64,000 nt of DNA from Xanthomonas hortorum pv. pelargonii (GTDB taxonomy: Bacteria > Pseudomonadota > Gammaproteobacteria > Xanthomonadales > Xanthomonadaceae): NCBI RefSeq assembly GCF_024499015.1, contig NZ_CP098604.1, forward strand, positions 2,728,001 to 2,792,000, given 5' to 3'. Below are positions 17,778-26,916 of this stretch, in pieces (the stretch's first letter is position 1; every line of letters begins with the position of its first letter). A program made the position numbers and the translations under genes. The notes beneath the pieces were generated by a model that saw only the letters and a list, made by a program, of their open reading frames with translations, was not told the DNA's origin and did not search any database.

Positions 17778-19220
17778 ATGCCTCGTTCGTTGTTGCGCCA
17801 ATTGCTGTTGATCTGGGTGGTGATCCTGGCCGCCTGCGTGGGCGTGGCCACGCTGTTGTATGGCCTGTACCGACAGACAGAGGGCGTGCGACTGGATGAG
17901 GCGCGCCAGCAATTGACCGCGCAGTGCACGCGCATCGTGCAGCGCTACGCCGGTGCAAGCGAGGCCGCGCGCAGTGGCGACAACGGGGCCGGGCTGGCGG
18001 CGGTGGTGGTGCAGTTGGTGCTGGCCGATGCGCCCGGCGTGGAAGGTGGGGTGTGGAATCTCGACAAGGGATTCATTGCGTACGCCTATCCCACTTACGA
18101 CGGCAGCGATCACAAGACCGATATCCCCGCCGCCGAGTGGACCACGATCGTCAGTACCGCGCGGCAGAGCGCAGTGGGCAACAAGGCGGTGGAATTTCGT
18201 CGCGATGGCAGCCGCGAAGTGGTGTTGATCAGCGCCTGCCCGCTGGCCTCGGGCACCGCCGCATGGACCATGTCGCGAGTGCCGGCGAGCACCTCCGATG
18301 CCTGGCGTCCGTTGGTGATCGGCATGCTGCTGATCTTCGCCATGGTGGCGGTGTCGGCGATTGCGTTAGGTGTGGTGGTACGGCGTTGGAGTCAGCGCCT
18401 GCAGCGGATCCAGCAGGCGCTCGCCGCCGATACCGAGCTCCCGCAGATTCCGGTCACCGGCGCACCCGAGCTGGATCGGTTGGGCGCTGCGGTGAGCGAC
18501 TATGCACAGCGTAATGCGCAAGCGCTGGCGCAGACACGACGGTTGGCCGACGAGCTATCCCGGCACGAACGTCTGGCCGCGCTGGGCCGCCTGACAGCGA
18601 CGGTGGCGCATGAGATTCGCAACCCCATCGCCACCATGCGTCTGGCGGTGGAAAACGACATCGCCAGGCGGCAGAGCACGCCGGACGATGCAGCACATGG
18701 CGCGTTGATGCTGGGGCAGATCCGTCGCCTGGATGGGGTGGTCGAAAGCCTGCTCGGCATGGTGCAGCCGATCCGCCTGCAGTTGGAAACGGTGGTGGTG
18801 CAGGACTGGTTGGCGACCTTGCTCGATCCGGCCTTGCTACCGCCAGGCACGCCTGCGCCACAGCTGCGCGTGCCTGCTATGCCGTTGCAATGGACGCTCG
18901 ACACGCAGCAGCTCGGGCGCGCCGTGCACAATCTGCTGCGCAACGCGTTGCAGCATGCCGACGCAGGCAGCACGGTGACGTTGGAGGCAAGCGCCAGCGA
19001 TGATTTGTTGCAGCTACAGGTCTGCAATCGTGGCGCGGCTATCGCCGAGACCATTGCAGCGCAGTTGTTCGAGCCGTTCGTCAGCGGTCGCAGCGATGGC
19101 AATGGCCTCGGCCTTGCCCTGGTGCGCGAGATCGCGCGCGCGCATGGCGGACAGGTGCGTTACGTACATGCCGATGGCATGACCCATTTCATTGTGGAGC
19201 TGCCATGGCGCGCATCCTGA
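17778..19220 (+). CDS. Membrane sensor histidine kinase
   Basis: A 480-residue kinase with two membrane helices (about 8-30 and 179-200) that enclose a periplasmic sensor of about 150 residues. A HAMP-like linker follows, then the H-box VAHEIRNPIATMRLAVEN (His278), an N-box (VHNLLRNALQHAD) and a G2 box (GNGLGLALVREIA). The signal is unknown. It overlaps the next gene by 16 bases, so kinase and sigma-54 regulator form a coupled pair. The fold resembles AtoS/ZraS-type kinases. Confidence 0.9.
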   Translation: MPRSLLRQLLLIWVVILAACVGVATLLYGLYRQTEGVRLDEARQQLTAQCTRIVQRYAGASEAARSGDNGAGLAAVVVQLVLADAPGVEGGVWNLDKGFIAYAYPTYDGSDHKTDIPAAEWTTIVSTARQSAVGNKAVEFRRDGSREVVLISACPLASGTAAWTMSRVPASTSDAWRPLVIGMLLIFAMVAVSAIALGVVVRRWSQRLQRIQQALAADTELPQIPVTGAPELDRLGAAVSDYAQRNAQALAQTRRLADELSRHERLAALGRLTATVAHEIRNPIATMRLAVENDIARRQSTPDDAAHGALMLGQIRRLDGVVESLLGMVQPIRLQLETVVVQDWLATLLDPALLPPGTPAPQLRVPAMPLQWTLDTQQLGRAVHNLLRNALQHADAGSTVTLEASASDDLLQLQVCNRGAAIAETIAAQLFEPFVSGRSDGNGLGLALVREIARAHGGQVRYVHADGMTHFIVELPWRAS

Positions 19221-20542
19221 TCATCGATGACGACGCGGCGTTTCTTGCCATCTTGCAGGCCACGCTGCGCTCGCTCGGCCATACGGTGATCGCGGTCGAT
19301 AACGGCGCCGATGGATTGGCGCGCTTGAACGAGGGCGGTATCGCGTTGGCGTTCGTGGACTTCCGCATGCCCGGGATGGATGGCATTGCGGTGTTGCGCG
19401 CACGTGCGGACGATGCCCGTGCGCGTCAGGTGCCGTTGGTGATGCTCACCGCGTACGCGTCCAGCGGCAACACCATCGAAGCGATGACGCTGGGTGCGTT
19501 CGATCACCTGGTCAAACCGGTGGGGCGCGCGGATATCGTCGAGGTGGTGGAGCGTGCATTGGCAAGTCGCGCTGACACCGACGCCGATGCCGCGGTGACC
19601 GAGCTGTCTGAAGACGACGATGCCCTGGTCGGCCACAGCCCGGCGATGCGTAACGTGCACAAACGCATCGGGCTGGCGGCAGCCTCCGATTTGCCGGTGT
19701 TGATCACAGGCGAGACCGGCACCGGCAAGGAGCTGGCTGCGCGCGCCTTGCATCTTGCCAGCGCACGCGCGAATGCGGCGTTCGTGGCGGTCAATTGCGC
19801 GGCGATTCCGTTGGAGTTGATGGAGAGCGAGTTGTTCGGCCATCGCAAGGGCGCGTTTTCCGGAGCGACCGGCGACCGCATCGGCCTGATTCGCGAAGCC
19901 GATGGCGGCACGCTGTTTTTGGACGAGATCGGCGACATGCCGCTGCCGATGCAGGCCAAGTTGTTGCGCTTTCTGCAGGAAGGCGAAGTGACGCCCCTGG
20001 GTGGCCGCGGCGCGCAGAAGGTGGATGTGCGCGTGCTGGCGGCCACGCATCGCGATCTGGCCGCGTGGGTGGCGGCTGGGCAGTTTCGCAGCGACCTGCG
20101 TTATCGCCTGAATGTGGTGCCGATCGAGCTGCCGCCGCTGCGCGAACGCGGGCAGGACATCTTGCTGCTTGCGCAGTATTTTCTGCGCACCGGCGAAGGC
20201 GCAGCGCGTGCGTTGTCGCCGGACGCGCAAGCGCGGCTGCTGGTCTATCCGTGGCCCGGCAACGTGCGTGAGCTACGGAATGTCATGCAACGCAGTCAGC
20301 TGCTGGTGCGTGGCCACAGCATCACCGCCGAGGATCTGGACGAGGCGCTTGGTCACAGTGCCGAGCAACCCATGACGACGGCGCCGCTGGAAGGCACCTT
20401 GCCCGAGGCAGTAGCGCGTCTGGAAAAGCAGATGATCCACGACGCATTGGCGCACAGTGGCGGTAACCGCGCCGAAGCCGCGCGCCGGCTCGGCATTCAT
20501 CGCCAGCTGCTGTATCGCAAGCTCGATGAGTATGGGTTGTAG
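19205..20542 (+). CDS. Sigma-54 dependent response regulator with GAFSGA loop
   Basis: A 445-residue NtrC-family regulator. The receiver domain has acceptor D52 ([10 protein letters not shown]) and K104 (HLVKPV). The AAA+ domain has Walker A GETGTGKE at 169-176, and the Fis-like helix-turn-helix is at the end ([19 protein letters not shown]). The sigma-54 contact loop reads GAFSGA (216-221), a Thr-to-Ser change from the usual GAFTGA. The change is conservative, so sigma-54 contact is likely kept. The target operon is unknown; the next gene downstream is 364 bases away. Confidence 0.9.
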   Translation: MARILIIDDDAAFLAILQATLRSLGHTVIAVDNGADGLARLNEGGIALAFVDFRMPGMDGIAVLRARADDARARQVPLVMLTAYASSGNTIEAMTLGAFDHLVKPVGRADIVEVVERALASRADTDADAAVTELSEDDDALVGHSPAMRNVHKRIGLAAASDLPVLITGETGTGKELAARALHLASARANAAFVAVNCAAIPLELMESELFGHRKGAFSGATGDRIGLIREADGGTLFLDEIGDMPLPMQAKLLRFLQEGEVTPLGGRGAQKVDVRVLAATHRDLAAWVAAGQFRSDLRYRLNVVPIELPPLRERGQDILLLAQYFLRTGEGAARALSPDAQARLLVYPWPGNVRELRNVMQRSQLLVRGHSITAEDLDEALGHSAEQPMTTAPLEGTLPEAVARLEKQMIHDALAHSGGNRAEAARRLGIHRQLLYRKLDEYGL

Positions 20543-20906
20543 TAAGCGCAGCGATAAAACCCGAATGCGATGTTTGCAGGCTGGCGTAGTCGGTGTTTTG
20601 GCTGCGATGCAGTACGCGCACAGCAACACGCGCACATGTGGGTGATTGCATGCCGCCTTTTCCACACGCAGTGCTTGGCCACTGATGTCCACAGCAGATC
20701 TTGCGCCAGGAGAGTGCTTGCTTTCGCACAGTCATGCATAACGAGGCTGAAAAGTGTCTGCAAAGCGGACAGTGGTGTATGAAACGCAGACGCTCATTCG
20801 TCCAACTGCATGTGCAAAACCCTTGAAAAACAACGCATTCGACGTTGGCACGATTGCTGCTTTGTCTTCAGGGCAAGCGGCGCTCCTGCCGCTCTGGAGA
20901 CATCAC
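20543..20906. other. Intergenic region with no gene seen
   Basis: No gene or strong hairpin is visible in these 364 bases. GGAGA occurs about 10 bases before the start of the next gene. A TTGGCACG...TTGCT string at 20845-20858 resembles a sigma-54 promoter, but its GG-to-GC spacing is wrong. Confidence 0.5.
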
Positions 20907-21707
20907 ATGATTCGTCAGACCGCACTCGCTTTCGCACTGGCCTGCAGCGTGGCGACCGCCGCCGCGCAGGTTCCTGCAGCGCCGGCCGCACCGGTTGCCC
21001 CGCGTCCGCCGGTTGGCACGCCACCACCGGCGCCGCCGATGCCGCCCGCGCCACCTGCACCGGTAGCCGCTACCCCGGTGAGTGTGACCGGCACCGTCGA
21101 GCGCTTCATGCTCAATCCCAATGGCGAGGTCGATGGCCTGTGGTTGCGCGATGGCACCCAGGTGGCGTTTGCGCCGCATCTGTCCGGCGAACTGCAGGCA
21201 GCCGTGCGCCGTGGCGATGCGGTCACCGTGCAGGGGTATCGCCTGGGCAGCCTGCCGGTGCTACGTGCCAGCAGCATCCGTTCCACGCGTGGTGGGCGCG
21301 AGGTGGTCGACCGCCCGCCGACGACCGCCGCCATGCCGCCCGCGCCTCCGGCGCCCGCCGCATTGACGCCGTTGCAGGCCGAGGGACGCATCGAGCGGTT
21401 GGTCTATGGCCCCGGTGGCGAGACCAATGGCGCATTGCTGAGCGATGGCACGCTGGTGCGGATGCCGCCGCATCTGGCGCTGCAGTTCGGCGATTTGTTG
21501 CGCACCGGTGCGCCATTGAGCGTGAGCGGATTCGGTGTCGCCACGAAGGCCGGCCGCGCCATCGAAGCCACGCAGTTGGGTCGCGATCGTGCCTCGCAGC
21601 GCGCCTTGTTCAGTCCTCCGCGCCCGGATGGTCCGGTGCCGCCCGCACCACCGACGCCGCCTGTCCCGCCGGCCGCACCGCCACCGCCGGCTCCGGCGCC
21701 GCGTTGA
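20907..21707 (+). CDS. Exported Pro-rich protein with two copies of a DG..V..PPH module
   Basis: A 266-residue protein of unknown function. A signal peptide (MIRQTALAFALACSVATAAA) is followed by a Pro/Ala linker, a module (about 58-110), a second Pro/Ala linker, a second module (about 155-205) and a Pro-rich tail. Each module follows the pattern G-x-(I/V)-x-R, then P-x-G, G-x-x-L-x-DGT-x-V and PPH or APH. The beta-strand pattern suggests a small OB-like or RNA/ligand-binding barrel. The neighbour at 21840 has two more copies. The start at 20907 is supported by GGAGA upstream and by the signal peptide. Confidence 0.78.
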   Translation: MIRQTALAFALACSVATAAAQVPAAPAAPVAPRPPVGTPPPAPPMPPAPPAPVAATPVSVTGTVERFMLNPNGEVDGLWLRDGTQVAFAPHLSGELQAAVRRGDAVTVQGYRLGSLPVLRASSIRSTRGGREVVDRPPTTAAMPPAPPAPAALTPLQAEGRIERLVYGPGGETNGALLSDGTLVRMPPHLALQFGDLLRTGAPLSVSGFGVATKAGRAIEATQLGRDRASQRALFSPPRPDGPVPPAPPTPPVPPAAPPPPAPAPR

Positions 21708-21839
21708 TCCAAAGCGCCGTCGCACACGCGGCGGCGCTCACACCGTTCCTCTCTATGCGCCTTTCCTGCCACGTGTCATGCGTGGCGACGGGCGCGGCTT
21801 GCCGGCGTTGGCCGGTTCTACTTTCGTTGGAGTTCTTTC

Positions 21840-22454
21840 ATGCATTGGGTCGATCCTGATTTCCTTCCCGAAACCCGCGGCACGCTGGCGCGCTTTCTGC
21901 TCAATCCCAAGGCCGATATCGATGGCCTGCTGCTGACCGACGGCACCGAAGTGCACACGCCGCCGCATCTGTCCGCGGCCTTGCTCAAGGCGCTCAAGCC
22001 CGGCAGCACGTTGACCGTGCGTGGTCTCAAGCCGCGCGATGTGGACATGCTGGTGGCACTGGCGATCGATCCGGAAGGCGGCAAGCGCATTCTCGATGAA
22101 GGCCCGCATGGGCCGCACGTCAAACCCAAGCCCAAACCGCCTGCCGGCAAGCCACCCAAGCCGCAACGTACCCAGCACAGCGGCACCATTGCGCGGTTGC
22201 TGCACGGCCCGCACGGGCAGGTGCACGGCGTGTTGCTGGATGACGGGGTCACGGTGCGGTTTCCACCGCATGCTGGCGCCGACTTTTCCAAGCAGCTGAT
22301 CGTTGGCAAGGCGCTGGTGGCAGAAGGCGATACCCAGGTGACGCCGCACGGCGTGCTGATCCACGCGCATGCGTTGGGCACCAAGGCCGCGTCGCTGAAG
22401 CAGATCGAGCATCCGCATGGCCCGGGTGCACATAAACCAAAGCCCAAGCACTAG
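21840..22454 (+). CDS. Cytoplasmic-type paralogue with two DG..V..PPH modules
   Basis: A 204-residue protein of unknown function. It repeats the module of the upstream gene twice: GTLARFLLNPKADIDGLLLT with DGTEVHTPPHL (about 14-62), and GTIARLLHGPHGQVHGVLL with DDGVTVRFPPHA (about 116-165). A Lys/Pro-rich linker separates them and a His/Lys/Pro tail ends the protein (HGPGAHKPKPKH). It lacks a signal peptide, unlike its neighbour, so the pair may act on both sides of the inner membrane. The His-rich tail could bind metal. It lies 132 bases downstream on the same strand. Confidence 0.77.
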   Translation: MHWVDPDFLPETRGTLARFLLNPKADIDGLLLTDGTEVHTPPHLSAALLKALKPGSTLTVRGLKPRDVDMLVALAIDPEGGKRILDEGPHGPHVKPKPKPPAGKPPKPQRTQHSGTIARLLHGPHGQVHGVLLDDGVTVRFPPHAGADFSKQLIVGKALVAEGDTQVTPHGVLIHAHALGTKAASLKQIEHPHGPGAHKPKPKH

Positions 22455-22558
22455 GTGCCCGCGATGCGGCTGCCGCGTTGGCGCGATGCGATCGCAATCG
22501 GGTCGGCCATGCACGCCAGCGTGCGCAGTCGCTTTCCATCGTGTAACGGAGAACACCG

Positions 22559-23787
22559 ATGCGCATGAGCACACCGCGCCCACGTGGCAGCCGCGCACTG
22601 GAGGCGCTGCATTTCAGCGTGGCCGATGTGCAGGACGGGCTGGGGCCGTTTCTCAGCGTGTTTTTGCAATCCAAGGGCTGGTCGGTGGCGGCGATCGGCA
22701 CGGTGATGAGCGTGGGCGGCATCGCCGGCATGTTGGCCACTACCCCGGCTGGTGCATTGGTCGATACCACCCGGCGAAAACGTGCCGTGGTGGTCGTCGG
22801 TTGCCTGGCGATTCTGTTGGCCACTGCACTGCACTGATCTGGCTGCGGCCGACGTCCTCCGGCGTGGTCGCCGCACAGATCGTCTCGGCGTTGGCGGCAG
22901 CCGGTATCGGCCCGGCGCTCACCGGCATCACCTTGGGGCTGGTGCATGCGCGTGGGTTCGATCATCAACTGGCGCGCAATCAGGTCGCCAACCATGCCGG
23001 CAACATGCTGGCCGCACCATTGGCCGGCTGGCTGGGATGGCGGTACGGGTTTGCGGCGATCTTTGTGCTCACCGCAGCTTTCGGCGTGCTGGCGATCGTG
23101 GCGGTGTGGCTGATTCCGTCGGCGGCCATCGACCATCGCGCCGCGCGCGGTCTGGGCAACACCGATGGCGCGGACGCTCTCAGCGGTTGGCGCGTCTTGC
23201 TGACCTGCCGACCGCTGGCGTTGCTGGCGATTACTTTGGGGCTGTTTCATCTGGGCAATGCGGCGATGTTGCCGTTGTACGGCATGGCGATCGTGGCCGC
23301 GCATGCGGGCGACCCAAGTGCGCTGACGGCCACCACCATCGTGGTTGCGCAGGCCACGATGGTGGTGGTGGCGTTGTTGGCGATGCGCTGGATCCGCGTG
23401 CACGGACATTGGTGGGTATTGCTGGTGGCGTTCATGGCTTTGCCATTGCGCGCGCTGGTCGCCGCATCGCTGATCCAGGGCTGGGGCGTGTTTCCGGTGC
23501 AGATGCTCGATGGACTCGGTGCCGGCCTGCAGGCCGTGGTGGTGCCGGCGCTGGTGGCGCGTCTGCTGCAGGGCACCGGGCGCGTCAATGTCGGTCAGGG
23601 TGCGGTGATGACGGTGCAAGGTGTGGGCGCGGCGCTGAGCCCGGCATTCGGTGGCTGGCTGGCGCACGCCTTCGGCTATCGCGTCGCGTTTCTGGCGTTG
23701 GGTGCGATCGCGTTGTTTGCGGTGGCGCTGTGGGCAGGCTGCCGCGGCATGTTGCGGTCAGCGATCGATGTGCAAGCGGTGCAGTGA
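22559..23787 (+). pseudogene. MFS transporter broken by a 5-bp tandem duplication
   Basis: The first 92 codons (from ATG 22559) encode the start of a major facilitator transporter with its first helices and the loop DTTRRKR. They end at a TGA at 22835. The rest of the transporter continues in another frame from about 22838 to 23787. At 22823-22836 the sequence reads ACTGC ACTGC ACTG. Removing one five-base copy restores ...LLATALIWLRPTSSG... and gives one open frame of about 408 residues with 12 helices. The substrate is unknown. This could be true loss, a reversible slippage switch or a sequence error. Confidence 0.85.
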
Positions 23788-23942
23788 AGCGGTGGCATGA
23801 GCGCGGCGCCCAGGCACAACATCGCAAGCAACAATCGAGTGGTGCGGATTGCGCGCAGAACCATCACCGGCGCGCGCGATACGCCGCTTTCCGGCAGCGA
23901 TTAGCCGCCCGTCGGTTGTGCAGTCGTATCGACCATTGCGAC

Positions 23943-24419
23943 TTACCGACCGCCGCTAAAGTCCCACTGCCGCCAGGCTTCGAACACCATGACCGCAACC
24001 GTGTTGGACAGATTGAGGCTGCGGTTGTCCGGTCGCATCGGCACACGCAGCCGGTGCTGTGGCGGGATGGATTCCAGTACATCGGCCGGCAGGCCGCGGG
24101 TTTCCGGGCCAAACAAAAAGGCATCGCCATCTGCGAACTGCGGTGTGTCGTAACGCACGCTGCTACGCGTACTCAGTGCAAACACGCGCTTGGGCGCAAT
24201 TGCGGCCAGTGCAGTGGGCAGGTCGGCATGCACCTGCAGGGTTGCGTACTCGTGATAGTCCAGGCCGGCGCGTTTGAGCTGCTTGTCGCTGAGGTCGAAG
24301 CCGAGCGGCTCGATCAGGTGCAGGCGCGCGCCGGTGTTGGCGCACAAGCGAATCACATTGCCCGTGTTGGGCGGAATTTCTGGTTGAAACAGGATGACAT
24401 CGAGGACGGGTGCTGACAT
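23943..24419 (-). CDS. trmL: tRNA (cytidine(34)-2'-O)-methyltransferase TrmL
   Basis: A 158-residue SPOUT methyltransferase that 2'-O-methylates the wobble base of certain tRNA-Leu. The start (ATG 24419) gives MSAPVLDVILFQPEIPPNTG, and the family motifs PEIPPNTGNVIRLCANTG, FGPETRGLP and RSLNLSNTVAVMVFEA (SAM-binding trefoil knot) are intact. Length is normal. It is convergent with the broken MFS gene and lies 26 bases downstream of the VQVRP-repeat gene. Confidence 0.94.
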   Translation of the reverse strand: MSAPVLDVILFQPEIPPNTGNVIRLCANTGARLHLIEPLGFDLSDKQLKRAGLDYHEYATLQVHADLPTALAAIAPKRVFALSTRSSVRYDTPQFADGDAFLFGPETRGLPADVLESIPPQHRLRVPMRPDNRSLNLSNTVAVMVFEAWRQWDFSGGR

Positions 24420-24445
24420 GCGCGCAAGTGTAGCTGCGCGCGTGC

Positions 24446-24907
24446 TTAAAGGCTGAGGGTGGCGTTGACCAGCGCTTCCAGCTCGACCGGCGCCGGCTGC
24501 AGCTGCGGCACCGGCAGGTTGACGATGACCTGGCCCATCAGCGCGCCGATGGCGGCAGCGGCCTGGCCCGAAGCGGTGTGTGCGCTGGCGGCGGTGCTGC
24601 GAACCACCAGATCGGCGCGCTGTTCGGCCGAGGGGCGGACCTGGACGGTCGCCAGGGTGACGATGCGCGGGCCAGCCTGTTCGGTGGCGAGTGCAGCCAG
24701 TTGCTCGGCCGACGGACGCACCTGCACGGCGCTCAGGGTGCGGATGTCGCTGCTCCGCTCCAGTGTCTGCTGGGCGATCTGGTCGGCGGCCGGGCGAACC
24801 TGCACGGTGTCCAGCGTGGTCAGGCTGGCGGCCTGGGCAAAGCCGGCCAGGGCGGTGCCGGCGAGCAGGGCGGCGGAGAGGGCGATGCGCAGGGTCTGGG
24901 TCTTCAT
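24446..24907 (-). CDS. Exported protein with three TLxxVQVRPxAEQ repeats
   Basis: I do not recognise this 153-residue protein. The start at ATG 24907 gives a clear signal peptide (MKTQTLRIALSAALLAGTAL ending near AQA). The mature part contains three near-identical words, TLDTVQVRPAADQ (31-43), TLSAVQVRPSAEQ (57-69) and TLATVQVRPSAEQ (84-96), spaced 26-27 residues apart. An Ala-rich stretch and a short C-terminal region (NLPVPQLQPAPVELEALVNA) follow. No enzyme motif is visible. The VQVRP word resembles short strand motifs in periplasmic repeat proteins, but that is only a visual impression. Confidence 0.75.
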   Translation of the reverse strand: MKTQTLRIALSAALLAGTALAGFAQAASLTTLDTVQVRPAADQIAQQTLERSSDIRTLSAVQVRPSAEQLAALATEQAGPRIVTLATVQVRPSAEQRADLVVRSTAASAHTASGQAAAAIGALMGQVIVNLPVPQLQPAPVELEALVNATLSL

Positions 24908-25304
24908 GGTGAGGTCTCTTGGTGTGGGTGATAAGTGGTGTGGTAGTAATGTAGAACACCATTTCGGTATGCGCAAGAACTTTCTTGGTGTTTTTTTATT
25001 TATTCAGCTGAAAGTCAGATTTAGGTGAATGGGTGATGTGGCTGGCTGCTTGCCGATGAACTACAGCAAGTGGCGTGCCAGCATCAGTACATTGATTTCA
25101 AAGGGATTTGTTGTTCGCGGCAATGTCCGCGTCCGGACACCCGGACGCTCGCAGCGCCTGCGGACAGCGCAGCGGAGAGGCTGTCAGGGCGATGGAGGTG
25201 ATATTCGGCGCGCTGAATGACTCAATGGCGGGCACACGGCACGCGCTGATTGCCGGCAGGCAACTGCGGCACAATCCGGCTTTACCCACAGGTGTCTAAG
25301 ACTT
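24908..25304. other. Intergenic region with one perfect hairpin
   Basis: No convincing gene is seen in these 397 bases. The part near 24930-25020 is unusually AT-rich for this window and probably carries the promoter of the repeat-protein gene. GCGTCCGG (25129-25136) and CCGGACGC (25141-25148) form a perfect 8-bp hairpin around ACAC. Confidence 0.5.
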
Positions 25305-25625
25305 ATGCGCGTGCTCATGCTGTCTGTTCTGGTTGCCGCTACCACCGCGGCCTGCACCTGGGTGCCGATCGAACAAAGCGGCAAGGGCGTGCAGGTCCTG
25401 CCCGCAGGCCCTGTGCCAGCTGGCTGTCAGCAGCAGGGCGAGGTCGTGGTGTCGGTCAAGAGCAAGGTCGGCTTCTATAACCGCAACCCGTTGCGGGTGC
25501 AGGAAGAGCTGGAGACGCTGGCACGCAACGAGGCCCCCGGCGCCAATGCCAACGCAGTCCAGGCGCAGGGCCAGCCGGCCGATGGCAGCCAGCGTTTCAA
25601 CGCGTTCCGCTGCCCGCCGCGCTGA
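25305..25625 (+). CDS. DUF4156 small lipoprotein
   Basis: A 106-residue lipoprotein. The signal ends at a lipobox-like ATTAACTW with Cys17. The mature sequence has PAGPVPAGCQQQGEVVVSVKSKVGFYNRNP and ends RFNAFRCPP, with two further Cys that may form a disulfide. It matches the small DUF4156 family, whose role is unknown. It lies just before oleA on the same strand but 100 bases away, so co-transcription is uncertain. Confidence 0.82.
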   Translation: MRVLMLSVLVAATTAACTWVPIEQSGKGVQVLPAGPVPAGCQQQGEVVVSVKSKVGFYNRNPLRVQEELETLARNEAPGANANAVQAQGQPADGSQRFNAFRCPPR

Positions 25626-25726
25626 ACCGTTGGGCTAGAGCGAGGCCGGTTCAATTGTAAAGATGCGGTAAAAGCGGCCAGCAGCTAGACTGACGCCCCC
25701 TCGCCTGACGCCATGGCGCTATTTCG

Positions 25727-26743
25727 ATGCTCTTCCAGAATGTCTCCATCGCGGGACTGGCGCATATTGATGCGCCGCACACGCTGACTTCCAAGGAAAT
25801 CAACGAGCGCCTGCAACCGACCTACGACCGCCTCGGGATCAAGACCGACGTGTTGGGCGACGTTGCCGGTATCCATGCACGGCGCCTGTGGGACCAGGAT
25901 GTCCAGGCATCGGACGCCGCCACGCTGGCCGCACGCAAGGCCCTGATCGACGCCGGCATCGGCATCGAAAAGATCGGCCTGCTGGTCAACACCTCGGTGA
26001 GCCGCGACTACCTGGAGCCGTCCACGGCCTCCATCGTGTCCGGCAACCTGGGGGTCGGCGACCACTGCGTGACCTTCGACGTCGCCAACGCCTGCCTTGC
26101 CTTCATCAACGGCATGGACATCGCCGCCCGCATGCTGGAGCGCGGCGAGATCGACTACGCGCTGGTCGTGGATGGAGAGACCGCCAACCTGGTCTACGAA
26201 AAGACGCTGGAGCGCATGACCTCGCCGGACGTCACCGAGGAAGAGTTCCGCAACGAACTCGCCGCGCTGACGTTAGGCTGCGGCGCTGCGGCCATGGTGA
26301 TGGCGCGCACCGAGCTGGTGCCCGACGCGCCGCGCTACAAGGGCGGCGTGACCCGCTCGGCCACCGAGTGGAACAAGCTGTGCCGGGGCAACCTGGACCG
26401 CATGGTCACCGACACCCGGCTGCTGCTGATCGAAGGCATCAAGCTGGCGCAGAAGACCTTCCTGGCCGCCAAGCAGGCGATGGGCTGGGCGGTGGATGAG
26501 CTGGACCAGTTCGTCATCCATCAGGTCAGCCGCCCGCATACCGCCTCGTTCGTGAAGTCGTTCGGCATCGACCCGGCCAAGGTCATGACCATCTTCGGCG
26601 AGCACGGCAATATCGGCCCGGCCTCGGTGCCGATCGTGCTCAGCAAGCTCAAGGAGCTGGGCCGCCTGAAGAAGGGCGACCGGATCGCGCTGATGGGCAT
26701 TGGGTCGGGGCTGAATTGCTCGATGGCGGAAGTGGTTTGGTAA
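25727..26743 (+). CDS. oleA: OleA: acyl-CoA head-to-head condensing thiolase
   Basis: OleA joins two long-chain acyl-CoAs to a 2-alkyl-3-ketoacid, the first step of long-chain olefin synthesis. The 338-residue protein has the catalytic Cys123 in NACLAF, the second-channel base Glu97 in YLEPST, His265 in FVIHQVSRP and Asn295 in EHGNIGP. From memory these correspond to the residues numbered 143, 117, 285 and 315 in the tagged X. campestris enzyme. FabH is the nearest relative, but Glu97 and the oleBCD neighbours decide for OleA. A Fic gene separates it from oleB. Confidence 0.96.
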   Translation: MLFQNVSIAGLAHIDAPHTLTSKEINERLQPTYDRLGIKTDVLGDVAGIHARRLWDQDVQASDAATLAARKALIDAGIGIEKIGLLVNTSVSRDYLEPSTASIVSGNLGVGDHCVTFDVANACLAFINGMDIAARMLERGEIDYALVVDGETANLVYEKTLERMTSPDVTEEEFRNELAALTLGCGAAAMVMARTELVPDAPRYKGGVTRSATEWNKLCRGNLDRMVTDTRLLLIEGIKLAQKTFLAAKQAMGWAVDELDQFVIHQVSRPHTASFVKSFGIDPAKVMTIFGEHGNIGPASVPIVLSKLKELGRLKKGDRIALMGIGSGLNCSMAEVVW

Positions 26744-26867
26744 AGCCGCATGGCCACCTCAGAGATGGGATGGCCAGTCTTTCGGCGAGCGGTTGCCACG
26801 TTCTAGCCCGCGCCAGGCGCTGATTGCCCATCAGGCCTGTCTCGTCAAGCATGAGATTCGAGTTTTT

Positions 26868-26907
26868 TCGACATGACGCAGGCATCATGTCGATTCCGTC
26901 GACATGA
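26868..26907. promoter_or_regulatory. Three TCGACATGA half-sites upstream of fic (putative operator)
   Basis: TCGACATGA (26868-26876), its exact complement TCATGTCGA (26885-26893) and TCGACATGA again (26899-26907) end nine bases before the Fic start codon. The first two form a perfect 9-bp inverted repeat. The position suggests that a repressor here would block transcription or translation of fic. The winged-helix tail of the Fic protein is a natural candidate, by inference. Confidence 0.65.
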
Positions 26908-26916
26908 GCGCATCGC

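Noticed and set aside
20845..20858. Sigma-54-like promoter TTGGCACG...TTGCT downstream of a sigma-54 regulator gene
   Set aside because: Only 7 bases separate GG and GC; the known spacing is 10.
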